DNA of 29,435 bases from Entrophospora sp. SA101 (taxonomy: Eukaryota; Glomeromycota; Glomeromycetes; Entrophosporales; Entrophosporaceae): the NCBI GenBank assembly GCA_958430865.1, contig CAUDNR010002336.1, positions 1-29,435 on the forward strand, in the 5' to 3' direction. Below, piece after piece: positions 1 to 8,101 of this stretch. Made by a program: the position numbers and the translations under genes. The notes below the pieces were generated by a model, which made no database searches, was not told the origin of the DNA, and was given only the letters and a program-made list of their open reading frames with translations. How positions within the stretch are numbered: position 1 is the first letter of the stretch; each line of letters opens with the position of its first letter.

Positions 1-125
1 AACAAGAAATTCCAGCTGATTAGGCTTATATGGGTAAATATATGGTTTTTTAAAGGTATCAACAAAAACTGATTTATAGGAATCTAAAAGAGTTCATTAA
101 AAAATAATAATTCATTTTCTTAATG
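1..125 (-). pseudogene. Transposase-like pseudogene, downstream part (cut by the MITE at 155-729)
   Basis: Read on the minus strand, this stretch gives an open, coding-like segment containing DSYKSVFVDTFKKPYIYPYK and then PNQLEFLV, running off the window edge. It lies on the far side of a long-TIR element from a minus-strand remnant at 736-986. The two parts are in the right order to be one gene split by the element. I recall similar proteins with this aromatic, Pro-containing tail as dispersed multicopy families in Rhizophagus, probably transposon-encoded; that is memory, not a search. No start and no complete domain is present. Function beyond 'probably transposase-related' cannot be given. 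Confidence 0.4.
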
Positions 126-154
126 TTTGTATTATATATATACATATATATATA

Positions 155-729
155 CACACACACACACACTACCCAGGCAAAAGTTTGTGAATGATTTTTT
201 TGTTAATTACACAAAATGCTACATAATAACAACACATAAAATTTTAACATTATACAACCTATGTTCTTGTTCGCTTTTGTATAAAATTTGATGTATTTTG
301 TATTTTTAGTACTTTATTAATTAAAAAAAAATTTTTTTGATTAAATTTTAAAATGTTTACAGTTTCTCAAAAATTCTCATAATAAAAATATTTAAAATTA
401 TATCATATAAAAAGCTATAATTTTGTGAATAAATTATATGGTTCTAAATACTTTAATGCATCTAAATTTTATTTCTTTATTATTTTTTTCTAAAATCATG
501 ATTTGCAAAAAAATTCAATTTTAACTTTTTGATGATCTTTCAAAAAAAAGTATTTCGTTTTTTTTAATTAATAAAGTACTAGAAATACAAAATACATCAA
601 ATTTTATACAAAAACGAACAAGAACATAGGCCATATAATGTTAAAATTTTATGTGTTGTTATTATGTAGCATTTTGCGTAATTAACAAAAAACATCATTC
701 ACAAACTTTTGTATGGGTAGTGTGTGTGT
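155..729. mobile_element. Long-TIR non-autonomous element (Tc1/mariner-like MITE)
   Basis: The left arm, about 167-332, and the right arm, about 557-722, are near-perfect inverted repeats of roughly 165 bp. Both start CACTACCC and then share a block reading AAAAGTTTGTGAATGA when the right arm is reverse-complemented. The central 220 bp is AT-rich and has no ORF. The ends run into (CA)n and then (TA)n tracts, so the exact ends and a TA target duplication cannot be separated from the microsatellite. TA-rich flanks and this architecture suggest a Tc1/mariner-type derivative, but no transposase is present. The element sits inside a decayed minus-strand gene. Confidence 0.8.
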
Positions 730-735
730 ATATAT

Positions 736-986
736 ATTTTTGAACTTATCAATTACAAATGCCTGATTAATAATTGATTCTGCATTTTGATTTACATTAA
801 TATTAGCATGTAACCTGCTGTGAAAATTTTCAACATAATATTCATTGAAATTAACAAGATGATTCTCCAATACATTTGCAAAAGGATTTTGATTTTCTTC
901 CTAGTATATGTAATCTGAAATAAATGCCAGTATAATCTTATTATAATTTTTTCTTTTCCATCTAAGAGCAAAGTCCTGATTCTAAA
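736..986 (-). pseudogene. Transposase-like pseudogene, upstream part
   Basis: The minus strand reads DFALRWKRKNYNK, then, after an in-frame TAG at 901-903, EENQNPFANVLENHLVNFNE, followed by a YYVENFHSRLHAN segment and an AESIINQAFVID end. An acidic residue next to FHS, as in VENFHS, resembles the conserved Glu-containing block of several eukaryotic DDE transposases, and I recall related multicopy Rhizophagus proteins. That makes a transposase-related origin likely but unproven. The gene is broken by the internal stop, by loss of everything upstream of about 986, and by insertion of the long-TIR element just downstream; the continuation resumes at 1-125. Confidence 0.45.
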
Positions 987-1129
987 TAATGACAATTAAA
1001 TTATTTTGTATTTTCCGTATAATAAAGATTGTGTAGGTCGTGTAACGTGATAATTTCGAATGTCGATCAAAAACAAAATTCCACTATGCTACCAATATGC
1101 GGATTTTAATATTATTAAAAACTCCCTCC

Positions 1130-1172
1130 ACATAATAATAATAATCAACAATAATAATTAAATAATAATTGT
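1130..1172. repeat. AAT-rich simple repeat
   Basis: Imperfect run of AAT/ATA triplets with a few interruptions. It lies in the gene-free stretch between the transposase-like remnant and the hAT remnant. Confidence 0.7.
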
Positions 1173-1290
1173 TATTTTAAGAATTGTTCCGGTTTATATT
1201 CCCGCGTAACAAACATTGAAGTATTTATTATTCCACAATGCCATTCATTTGAGAATGGCCTTTATTAAAAATTTTCTCTGTTTTAATAAC

Positions 1291-1519
1291 AGATTTTTTG
1301 AAAAAATATTTTCATTTAATTTATCCAAATATAGCTCTTCTAGTTAAAATAGTACTTATTATTTCTCTCTCAAATGCTAATGTTGAAATAATCTTTTCTC
1401 AAGCAAAATTAATTAAGGATAAAATAAGAAACAAAATGAATGTTAATACATTAAATAATCATTTAATGATTAAATTAAATGGATCTGATATTGGATTCTT
1501 ATTTTGGGAATGCATATGA
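1291..1519 (+). pseudogene. hAT transposase C-terminal dimerisation fragment 1
   Basis: The reading frame gives FLKKYFHLIYPNIALL, then LSNANVEIIFSQAKLIKDKI, then a RNKMNVNTLNNHLMIKLNG block. This is the hAT C-terminal dimerisation signature (the family pattern is roughly PxSNAxVERxFSxxxLIKxxxRNxLxxxxLxxLM). It forms the end of a DDE-type cut-and-paste transposase. There is no ATG at the start of the homology and no catalytic region upstream, so it is a truncated remnant; a possible splice acceptor (AACAG) directly precedes it. It ends at a natural TGA (1517-1519). It differs clearly from the hAT remnant at 3960-4250, so two separate hAT lineages are represented. Confidence 0.8.
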
Positions 1520-1744
1520 AAGGATCCTTAAAACTTCTAATTGAGGTCCCAGGGTAAAATGCACATAGAAAGTGAAAGATGTCACCATTACTGATAGGGT
1601 AAAGTTATTATGGATACATCAAAAGGTCCAAGACTTTTAATGGTAAAAATTTTCTATGTCCAATGAAGAATGGGTAGAATTTATATAAAATTTTTTTAAG
1701 GTCATTATTAAGTTTTTTTTAAAAAAAAGTCCCATGATATAAAA

Positions 1745-2265
1745 TTAAAGACACTTACCGTAAATGATTGAGCTGGTAGTTACCACTGCCGTAAATAGCT
1801 GTTGGTAGCTACCGTTTGTCGCAAATAATTACAGATGCCGTAAATAGGTACAGCTGCCATAAATAGGTGCAGTTGTCATAAATAGATACAGCTGCCGCAA
1901 ATAACATGGTTGCCACAAATAGATACTGCTGCAAATAGTTTTCAATTATTGTCGTTAGCATTATTAGTCATATTAGTCATGTGAAAATTTTCTTGAATTA
2001 TTTGTAATCTGCAGCAACTAAATTTTTTTATGAATTTAATTAATCAGTCATTCATTTACAGTGAAACTATAAAATTTGCAGCAGCCGTATCTTTTTATGG
2101 CAGCCGTATCTGTTTGTAGCAGCTGTATATATTTGCTGCAGTTGTATATATTTATGGTAATTATTTGCGGCAACTGTAAATATTTTATAATGGGTAACTA
2201 CCAGGGATGACTACCCTATGGTAGTTACCATTGCCGCAGATAACCAATTAGGCAGGTGTCTTTAA
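1745..2265. mobile_element. Foldback element with TTAA target duplication and internal subrepeats
   Basis: The element 1749-2261 (513 bp) begins AGACACTTACC and ends GGCAGGTGTCT, and is flanked on both sides by TTAA (1745-1748 and 2262-2265). The left half, about 1780-1935, is built of roughly 20-24-bp degenerate direct repeats around CAGCTGCCGTAAATAG. The right half, about 2070-2200, carries the same unit in inverted orientation (GCAGCCGTATCT, GCAGCTGTATAT). The two halves form a large imperfect hairpin. TTAA duplications are typical of piggyBac-type transposition, and arms made of short tandem repeats recall foldback elements. No coding capacity is seen, so it would depend on a transposase elsewhere. 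Confidence 0.75.
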
Positions 2266-3069
2266 CTATGATCATCCATATTGTATTGGTTACAAAAAAA
2301 AAGGGACATTTTTTGAGTTGTTATTTTACATTCAAGGGTATGTTTTACAAATCTTTGTTTTTCTCAGATTGGCATTGGAACAAGGTACAGTAAATAATCC
2401 CACTCTATGTTAAGATATTTAAAAACATCATCAATTCACTTCTTTTTCAAATAAAAAAAAACAAATAATAAATCCTTCAAAAATACTGTTTAAACGACAA
2501 ATAATCAATAAATATTTACAATATTTACATCCATAATTACATTCAAAAAAATTCTTACTTTCAACTATTTATAAATGATGAGAAATTTGATTGGCAAAAT
2601 TTATAATACAGATCCTTTCGTCGGATTAAGCAGAAAATCATGGCGAGAGCTTTATTGACTAGCCATATAATTTCCAAATTATAAGATTAAGCAGTACAAA
2701 GGATGATGATTTTAATATTAATATTATATATATACAAAATCAATAATTTTTCATAATAATTATTTTATGAATTAATTGAATTAAACATTTACTTATCTTT
2801 TTTGTTACTTAATCCTTTCCTTGAATGTGAACACCTACATTTACATTGCAATATTCATAATGATTATTCAATACATTTGATATTGTCATTTGCATAACAA
2901 ACAATTGTATAACCAAGTAATAAATAAATATCAAAAAATATTATTTTTCCTTCTCGTTATATAGTTCCTTAAAAACCACATATAAATCTGATATTAATCA
3001 CAGGTGTCAAATTTAATAAAGTTTTCTTAACACAAACATACAGGTTAATGCTTTCACACGCCCTCATAA
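2266..3069. other. Gene-free AT-rich stretch
   Basis: No convincing reading frame, RNA gene or terminal repeat was found. The decamer GATTAAGCAG occurs twice (near 2625 and 2684), too little to define an element. Confidence 0.5.
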
Positions 3070-3597
3070 CTATGGAATTTTTTCCACGGGTGAAGGCCAC
3101 CCATATGTTGGAAGGCTTTTAAAGGTGGGATGAAACCAGTGTTGTGACCCGAAACTCTGAGTTTAGGGAAGACCCGAAACAGAAACTACCTGAAACTAGT
3201 CTAGGTTAGTAGTTTATGCTTAGATTTAAATTTAGTTTTAGTTTTCTGCTTAGTGTAAGTTCATTTTCCGAAACGTTTCGGGAAGCCAAAGAGTTTCTGG
3301 TTACAACACTGGATGAAACTTCCCTTTATCTCCCCTCAGTCCAGGTTTGGCTGTTACTAAATAAGCATCGGAATGAAATCTGACGGCTTTTTGAAAGAGA
3401 AAGAGCATAAATGCAATTGCAATAATAATAAATTCAGAGTTTCTAACCTCATTCTGAATTTCAGATTTCTCCCCGAACCTTGAAACAAGTTGCAAATTCT
3501 CATTGCTTCTATGGACCCGGTTGTTTACATGCCTAATATTACAATTCTTCAAAATGCAACAACCTCCAAAGTTGCGACTTCTTGATTGCAGAAGCAA
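3070..3597 (-). pseudogene. Multicopy-type ORF remnant of unknown function, split by a MITE
   Basis: From 3597 down to the MITE edge the minus strand is open. It includes LVSRFGEKSEIQNEVRNSEF, a short hydrophobic run IIIAIAFMLFLF, and VTAKPGLRGDKGKFH. If the 175-bp MITE and one copy of its target duplication are left out of the reading, the frame continues directly into a further 19 codons (PTFKSLP, TYGWPSPVEKIP) ending at a stop at 3070-3072. The frame surviving across the empty site argues that this was a real reading frame, or a conserved repeat, before insertion. I do not recognise a domain. An ordinary dispersed repeat with accidental openness remains possible. Confidence 0.35.
3129..3319. 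mobile_element. hAT-type MITE 1 with perfect 8-bp TSD
   Basis: The element spans 3137-3311 (175 bp). Its terminal inverted repeats read CAGTGTTGTGACCCGAAACTC-like at the left and, reverse-complemented, CAGTGTTGTAACCAGAAAC at the right. The 8-bp target duplication GATGAAAC stands on both sides (3129-3136 and 3312-3319). An 8-bp duplication with CAG/CTG-type ends is the hallmark of hAT transposition. It has no coding capacity and interrupts a minus-strand reading frame. Confidence 0.9.
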
Positions 3598-3959
3598 CTA
3601 TCTTTACCCTAGAGATAGAATTGTTTCAGGAAACTTTTCAGCCAACATACTTATCTAGGTAATGCCAGCTCAGGTGTGTGAGGGAATGTTAGGCATGATT
3701 TATAAAAGAATGATACAATCTTGATAAATTCCAGACCACGTCCCCCCTCTGAAATTTAATTACATAATTATATCATTGGGGCATACTAGTCAGATTAGCC
3801 TTGTGAACATAAGGAATGTGAGAGAATGACTGTAATATTTTATTGAAATAATGTACGTGCTTCAACATTTGCCAATCTCCTATAATCAAACATTACATAT
3901 CGAATCATTTCATCCAGAAAATTCTGACAACAGAATCAAAACACAAAAAAAACCATTGA

Positions 3960-4250
3960 TATCACGTCTTGGCAAGAGGCCTGTTGCTGTAAATGAATAT
4001 TTGCAATTACTTTCGATCAAAATCCATTGAGTTGGTGGGATGAAAAGCAGAAACAATTTCCAGTCTTAAGTAAACTGGCACAAAAGTATTTATCTGTATC
4101 TGCAACATCTACGCTAAGTGAAAGAGTTTTTTCGGATGCTAATAATTTATTAAAACGTAAAAAGAACACGGATTAAACCTGATTTTTTAAAAAAATATGT
4201 TCTTAAAAGAAATAAATCACAACTTGAAACAATTCATCCTCCAAATCAAA
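3960..4250 (+). pseudogene. hAT transposase C-terminal fragment 2
   Basis: In pieces the plus strand gives PVAVNEYLQLL, then after a frame change NPLSWWDEKQKQFPVL and KYLSVSATSTLSERVFSDAN followed by NLLKRKK. This is the standard hAT C-terminal block: the NPLxWW motif, then the PATSxxSERxFS dimerisation motif. After that a stop and a further frame change break the tail (KKICS-like residues near 4195), while an LETIHPP-type end is still readable. Frameshifts on both sides make it a dead remnant. Its terminal inverted repeats were not identified, so the autonomous element cannot be delimited. Confidence 0.8.
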
Positions 4251-4379
4251 TAAAAATTAAATAAATAAATATTTTATTATTTTAAATCCCAACAAATAAA
4301 TGTTTTTGGTGTTTATTAATATCATATTATTAATATTGTTATTATCCAATAATATTTGCTGTTTTGACGAATTAACCCG

Positions 4380-4569
4380 TTACCAATTAGTGTTGGTTTC
4401 CAAAACTAGAGAGTTTCGCAACCATGCGAAAGTCAAAAGATTTTGCCATAAGTCGAAACTAGTTTTGATTTTTGACTATTGACTTTTGATTTAGTTTTGA
4501 CATATAACTTTTAATTTTAATTATGACTGTCTCTTCAAAATAGTTTTGACGACCAACACTATTACCAAT
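4380..4569. mobile_element. hAT-type MITE 2 with perfect 8-bp TSD
   Basis: The element spans 4388-4561 (174 bp). It starts TAGTGTTGGTTTCCAAAACT and its right end, reverse-complemented, reads TAGTGTTGGTCGTCAAAACT. The target duplication TTACCAAT is exact on both sides (4380-4387 and 4562-4569). The interior repeats AAACTAGTTTTGA/TTTTGACT motifs and has no ORF of its own. A partial relative of its left half lies at 9151-9215 (and 23830-23894), so the family is dispersed here. Confidence 0.9.
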
Positions 4570-4600
4570 CGGATGGAAAAAATCCTAATAATAATAATAA

Positions 4601-4623
4601 CGACCCGTTAACAATCCGGGTCG
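4601..4623. repeat. Perfect short hairpin at the inversion edge
   Basis: CGACCCG, a 9-base loop, then CGGGTCG: a perfect 7-bp stem. Its last base overlaps the GTGACAC heptamer (4623-4629) that bounds the inverted Hsp70 fragment, so it sits exactly at a rearrangement junction. Confidence 0.8.
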
Positions 4624-5171
4624 TGACACAAACTTTGATTGTTAAAACTTGCAGAGGCTTTTTAACAAGGGCCAAAATTTACTTTTTGTATAATAGCTTC
4701 AGCCTTTCATCCATTAAAATTCCATCTCATCAATTACTTTTTTTCTCTCTTCTTCACTGAAGATAAATTATAAGTTCTTTTTTGGTAAAAAAGGATTGAC
4801 ATTTTTGCTTGGTTCATTATCAGAGGTTTATTTTGGCATAAGTACATTTCACCCGTCATAATAAACTCATATCTTTTCCTAATACACTCGCATCTTACAA
4901 GGCCCAATCGCAGATAATTATATTGCGCTGGTTGCATAGATTGTATTAGTTGTTGTGAATAATTATTTTGTACGGCCAAATAATTCTTAACCGCTAATTC
5001 TAATTTGCCCCTAATTTAATATTGATATTTTGAGCCACTGTTGTCAGTTGTAATATATGAAAGATAGATATCTGTTTATAGGGTCGACAGAAGTTCAAAT
5101 TTGCCTTTTTAGAATCCTCTTGCAAGAGGTAAATTGGCTTTCAATGTATTAGATGTCAATACTAGTGTCAC
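4623..5171 (-). pseudogene. Mitochondrial-type Hsp70 pseudogene fragment, inverted and truncated
   Basis: This matches the plus-strand Hsp70 pseudogene of copy B (17784-18316) in reverse complement. On the minus strand it keeps pieces of the DnaK/Ssc1-type substrate-domain junction, such as a TDIYLSYITTDNSG-like segment followed by LELAVKNYL. Lower down it has a FIMTGEMY segment, equivalent to the ILVGGMTRMP motif of Hsp70. Stops and frameshifts are frequent. The segment is bounded by GTGACAC (4623-4629) and GTGTCAC (5165-5171), exact inverted heptamers. It lacks the DLGGGTFD-like front that copy B retains. An open frame at 4734-4979 here is not the Hsp70 frame and is probably accidental. Confidence 0.7.
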
Positions 5172-5525
5172 TTAAAATCTGATTGGTCGTTGCAAGAACG
5201 TAATCACGTCAACCAATTTTGTCTATATGAATGAGATAATAGTTTTTATGCGATCTAAGCAACATCTCTTTCCTTGTTTTTATTTCTCATCCAATCGCAT
5301 ATCTCTCTCATTTGAGATTGATATAAAGATTTAACCCTACTATTTGAGCCACAGGGAATAAGATCAATTAAAAATCTACATATCCTTAACATTGAAGAAG
5401 GGAAATGGTGTTAATCCTAATCTGTCCTAAACTCTCCTGTTCTTTTCTAAATTTTTAGACCAAAGTTAATGTTTTCACAAAAAAAAATCATCAGCTTAAA
5501 AAACCATAATAAAATCGGCTTATAG
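5172..5525. other. Duplicated non-coding stretch with CCAAT inverted pair
   Basis: This part of the duplication has no gene. Near 5181-5216 ATTGGT and ACCAAT face each other across a GTAATCACGTCAA core that resembles a CRE/ATF-type site. The pair is kept, with changes, in copy B near 18326-18362. A regulatory role is only a guess. Confidence 0.3.
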
Positions 5526-5657
5526 CAGGGTTGGCAAATTGACTGGTCCATTGCAATTAATAAAATACTAAATATGGTCAAAGTGTTACACTAATGGACC
5601 CAATGGACCACCAATAGACCATCAATAGACTGCACATTTGCCAACCCTGGCTTATAG
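5518..5657. mobile_element. hAT-type MITE 3 with 8-bp TSD, present only in copy A
   Basis: The element spans 5526-5649 (124 bp), with ends CAGGGTTGGCAAATTG and, reverse-complemented, CAGGGTTGGCAAATG. The 8-bp duplication GCTTATAG flanks it on both sides (5518-5525 and 5650-5657). The matching place in copy B (19042-19049) reads GTTTATAG once, which is the empty site. The interior repeats AATGGACC/AATAGACC motifs. This insertion happened after the duplication, or its loss from copy B was exact. Confidence 0.93.
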
Positions 5658-5739
5658 AGATAACATTTAATATTTATTAAAATGTAATTATTAAACAAAA
5701 CAAACACAAAAAATTTGAATTCATTTATCTATTCATAAT

Positions 5740-5949
5740 CTAATTGCTGTAAATCTGCATGTTAACCATATTTCCATTTTTATCTATCGCTTTTCTTGAA
5801 AATGGTTGATATCCAAGATTTAATGCTTTTAAAAACGGATTTTCTACAAGGCGGAAAGGTAATGTACACATAATAAACATCATAACTAAAGTTCTATTGA
5901 TTGTCTTATGCGTGATTCTTCTAATCAACTGAACAAAAATAACCATCAA
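5740..5949 (-). pseudogene. hAT transposase fragment (VENPF...PSR region), copy A
   Basis: The minus strand gives LVMMFIMCTLPFRLVENPFL, then KALNLGYQPFSRKAID. The pattern LPFxLVExPxFxxLxxxLNPGYxxPSRxxL is conserved in the N-terminal half of hAT transposases, between the BED zinc finger and the catalytic core. Here the PSR triad is FSR, and the frame stops after 69 residues without the catalytic region. The same piece in copy B keeps PPSR but has a stop within the VENPF motif, so both are dead. It lies just left of the high-identity core. Confidence 0.65.
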
Positions 5950-6323
5950 TATGACGTTGGCCAGAATGTTCAGGAGTTTTTCCTTGTTTAGAAAATGTTG
6001 ACTTTATAAACCCACAAATATTATGGAGAGACTAATTATTTTTCTTCTGCCTGTCATAACCAGCAAAGTCTATTTTTTGTTTGAAAAACTTACTATTTAT
6101 GACAAGCATCGAACAAAATTAATTAGCTTATGTTAAGGGTTTGCTACAAAGAGTTCTCAAATTTTAAATATCTCATCATCAGGTTAATAACAAATTAACA
6201 TGAATAATTGTTATAAGTGAAAATATAGTAAATTGACGAATAAATAAATTTTTAGCAATTATTAAAACAAATCATTTGAATTATTGGTTGAATAATTCTC
6301 TATAAATTTATATCGTATCGGTG
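5950..6323. other. Non-coding stretch; left edge of the high-identity core
   Basis: No gene is visible. Substitutions between copies A and B are still present up to about 6215 (for example CAGGTTAATA against CAGATTAATA, and GAATAATTG against GAATAGTTG) and then stop. Confidence 0.6.
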
Positions 6324-6589
6324 CAACAAATACATGAGTGAACTTCATATACAAAGTATAATTTAAATAACGCTGCGTTATTTTAATGATTTATAATTGT
6401 ATTAAATAACTTTGAATAAATTTAATTATCATATAACATTAGATTATATAATCTTTTCGACTGAATTCATAAAAAATTTTGTTTATTTATTGACTATATC
6501 TCAACCGTACTTACAAACAAAATATAAAATATAATAAAAATAAAAAAATTGAAAAAAATAAAATTGAAAAAATTGATGTTATACTACTA

Positions 6590-6595
6590 TTTATT
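6590..6595 (-). terminator. Poly(A) signal of the first Asn-rich gene
   Basis: AATAAA on the minus strand, about 34 bases past the stop codon, in the conserved block TTTATTACGAATAATGAACC. The paralogue has the same motif at the same distance. Confidence 0.5.
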
Positions 6596-6628
6596 ACGAA
6601 TAATGAACCATTGCATTAACAACAACGT

Positions 6629-7201
6629 TTAATATCTGTTATTGTTATTGTTATATAGAAAATTTTGGATATTTTGAAGTTGAGATACTATGTAAATAAG
6701 TAGTGACAGTTGATCATTGTTTTGATGAACATTTTGACCAATAAAACTATTGTCAAAACAATTGTTCAGATAATTAATGTTTGTAGTAATAGATTGATTC
6801 TGGCCAGTGTTATCACTGCCAACCACTCCAGTGAAGCTTTGATTAACGAAGCTATTATCGACAATACACGAGTTTTGGTTAGTGAAATTAATTTGATGAA
6901 TTAAATTACCGTCTCCAGAGTTTTGATCAATGTAATTATTTTCGACAAAGTTCTGGTTGTTTTGGTGACTGAAATTATTCTCTTCATGGTTTTGTTGAAT
7001 GTAAATATTGTCTCCGGGGTTTTGATGAATATAATTATTGTCTCCATAGTTTTGATGAATGTAAGAATTATTGTAGTGGTATCCAGCGGCTTGATTGTTG
7101 TAATTGTTGTAATTATTAGGAACAAAGTCTTGATTATTAACATTAACATTATCGTTAGAACCGATATTATTATTATTATTTTCAGAATAATTTTGATACA
7201 T
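6629..7201 (-). CDS. Asn/Gln-rich low-complexity protein, paralogue 1 (copy A)
   Basis: A single-exon frame of 190 residues starting MYQNYSENNNNN. There is no signal peptide or recognised domain. Residues 1-44 are Asn-rich. Residues 45-97 hold about five copies of a 10-residue unit near NNYIHQNPGD (NYGD, NPGD, HEEN and NSGD variants). Residues 100-130 carry the conserved INFTNQNSC and SFVNQSFTG segments. The C-terminus (about 163-185) is an LSLLIYIVSQLQNIQNFL stretch that could form an amphipathic helix before a final Asn run. The composition is prion-like and might favour self-association; that is inference. The start is shared with the paralogue at 11309-11875 (MYQNYSDN). Both also share a poly(A) signal and an upstream T-rich block, which supports a true gene over chance. 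The antisense frame is an artefact of AAT/AAC codons. Confidence 0.7.
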   Translation of the reverse strand: MYQNYSENNNNNIGSNDNVNVNNQDFVPNNYNNYNNQAAGYHYNNSYIHQNYGDNNYIHQNPGDNIYIQQNHEENNFSHQNNQNFVENNYIDQNSGDGNLIHQINFTNQNSCIVDNSFVNQSFTGVVGSDNTGQNQSITTNINYLNNCFDNSFIGQNVHQNNDQLSLLIYIVSQLQNIQNFLYNNNNNRY

Positions 7202-7392
7202 TTTTGGTTTTTTATTATGAATTTAGTTTTTTGTTATATATTGGTTATGAATTTATTTATTGAGCTTATTTTATTAATTATTATTATTTTTTTTTTAAAA
7301 AACAAAATTTTCATTTCCGTGAATAAATGTGTATTTTTATATTTAAGAAAAATGACGCGCAATAGTAATTAGTAAGGTTTGCAAGTTCATCA

Positions 7393-7410
7393 CAAACAGG
7401 TTTTTTAACT
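7393..7410 (-). promoter_or_regulatory. Shared upstream block of Asn-rich gene 1
   Basis: The plus-strand sequence CAAACAGGTTTTTTAACT lies about 200 bp upstream of the minus-strand ATG. The paralogue has GAACAGGTTTTTTATACT at the same distance, where it reads TATAAAAAACC on the minus strand. Conservation at matching distance suggests a core promoter; the TATA is imperfect here (TTAAAAAACC). Confidence 0.4.
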
Positions 7411-8101
7411 CGTATAACTACCCGATCTTATATTATAATTAATGTAATCAGTCAGATGTTAAGTTACACAATATAATTTCACACCAATGCGTGAAAATCT
7501 TGTATAACAGGATTAAAGTTTTTGTTTATCATTGAATAATTAATTTATCTAAACAAATTTGATTGATTGATTAAATGTGGTTTTTTGGTAATGATATTTA
7601 CCTTTTTGGGGTTGGGTGTTTGGGACCTATAATGTACTTGATGTACTCAACCAAATATTCGGTGGGTTTTTGATTATATAAATTTAGTTCCACATGTTTT
7701 TAATGTAAAGAAGCCTTGTATCCATTTTTCTAGTATGCAAACTAGCCCAATTGTTTCGCCATATAAATCCTTGTATTAGTATTATTAATTATATATCGAG
7801 TAAAAGACACAAAAAAAAAACCAGTTGCTAATACAAACTCTTGATATCACATACCAAATTAGGAATGCAAATTCGGACATGCGACCTGCCTCTCGTTTAT
7901 TATTATTATAATAATATTTTTATCTTTGAATTTTTATTTATATTGTTTATTTATATAAATTAGTTTTAAAAGAAAGATTAACGTCGCCTTTTGACAAGTG
8001 AAAGAACAAACAAACAATTGTTTAATTAAATTTTATATTAATGTTTCGGGTTGTTTATAAGAGTAGAGAGTTTCTATTCGTAATACAAATTATTATTCAA
8101 A
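7411..8101. other. Gene-free duplicated stretch
   Basis: AT-rich sequence with no supported gene. Near 8095-8170 the phrase TGTTTTATTCAAATTATT recurs two to three times as a short imperfect direct repeat, just upstream of the next gene. Confidence 0.5.

Larger units (their letters stand above)
6324..7270. repeat. Internal paralogous repeat R1 (Asn-rich gene plus flanks)
   Basis: R1 is related to R2 at 10975-11945. Both begin CAACAAATACAYGAGTGAAC, share a diverged 3' region ending TTTATTACGAATAATGAACC, contain the Asn-rich gene, and end in TTTTTTGTTATATATTGGTT-type sequence upstream of the gene. Divergence between R1 and R2 is far greater than between copies A and B. The tandem gene pair is therefore older than the large duplication. 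Confidence 0.85.

Noticed and set aside
1749..2261. The CAGCTGCCGTAAATAG array as a CRISPR
   Set aside because: Units are degenerate and directly adjacent, without spacers, and the array is inverted in the right half; the genome is eukaryotic.
4300..4482. 60-residue plus-strand frame with a hydrophobic start
   Set aside because: It runs from AT-rich sequence straight into MITE 2, so its second half is transposon sequence.
4601..4629. Helitron 3' end (hairpin followed by CTRR)
   Set aside because: The hairpin is good, but it is followed by TGACAC and not CTRR, and no Rep/helicase sequence is present.
4734..4979. 81-residue minus-strand frame with QNNYSQQLIQSMQPAQYNY
   Set aside because: Most of it is out of frame with the Hsp70 homology on either side; the matching frame in copy B ends earlier. 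Treated as accidental openness in a pseudogene.
6923..7372. 149-residue plus-strand frame opposite Asn-rich gene 1 (and 21602-22051)
   Set aside because: It is antisense to AAT/AAC codons, which read as Ile/Val-rich sequence. It has no protein-like features and the sense strand has repeat structure, conserved start and poly(A) signal.
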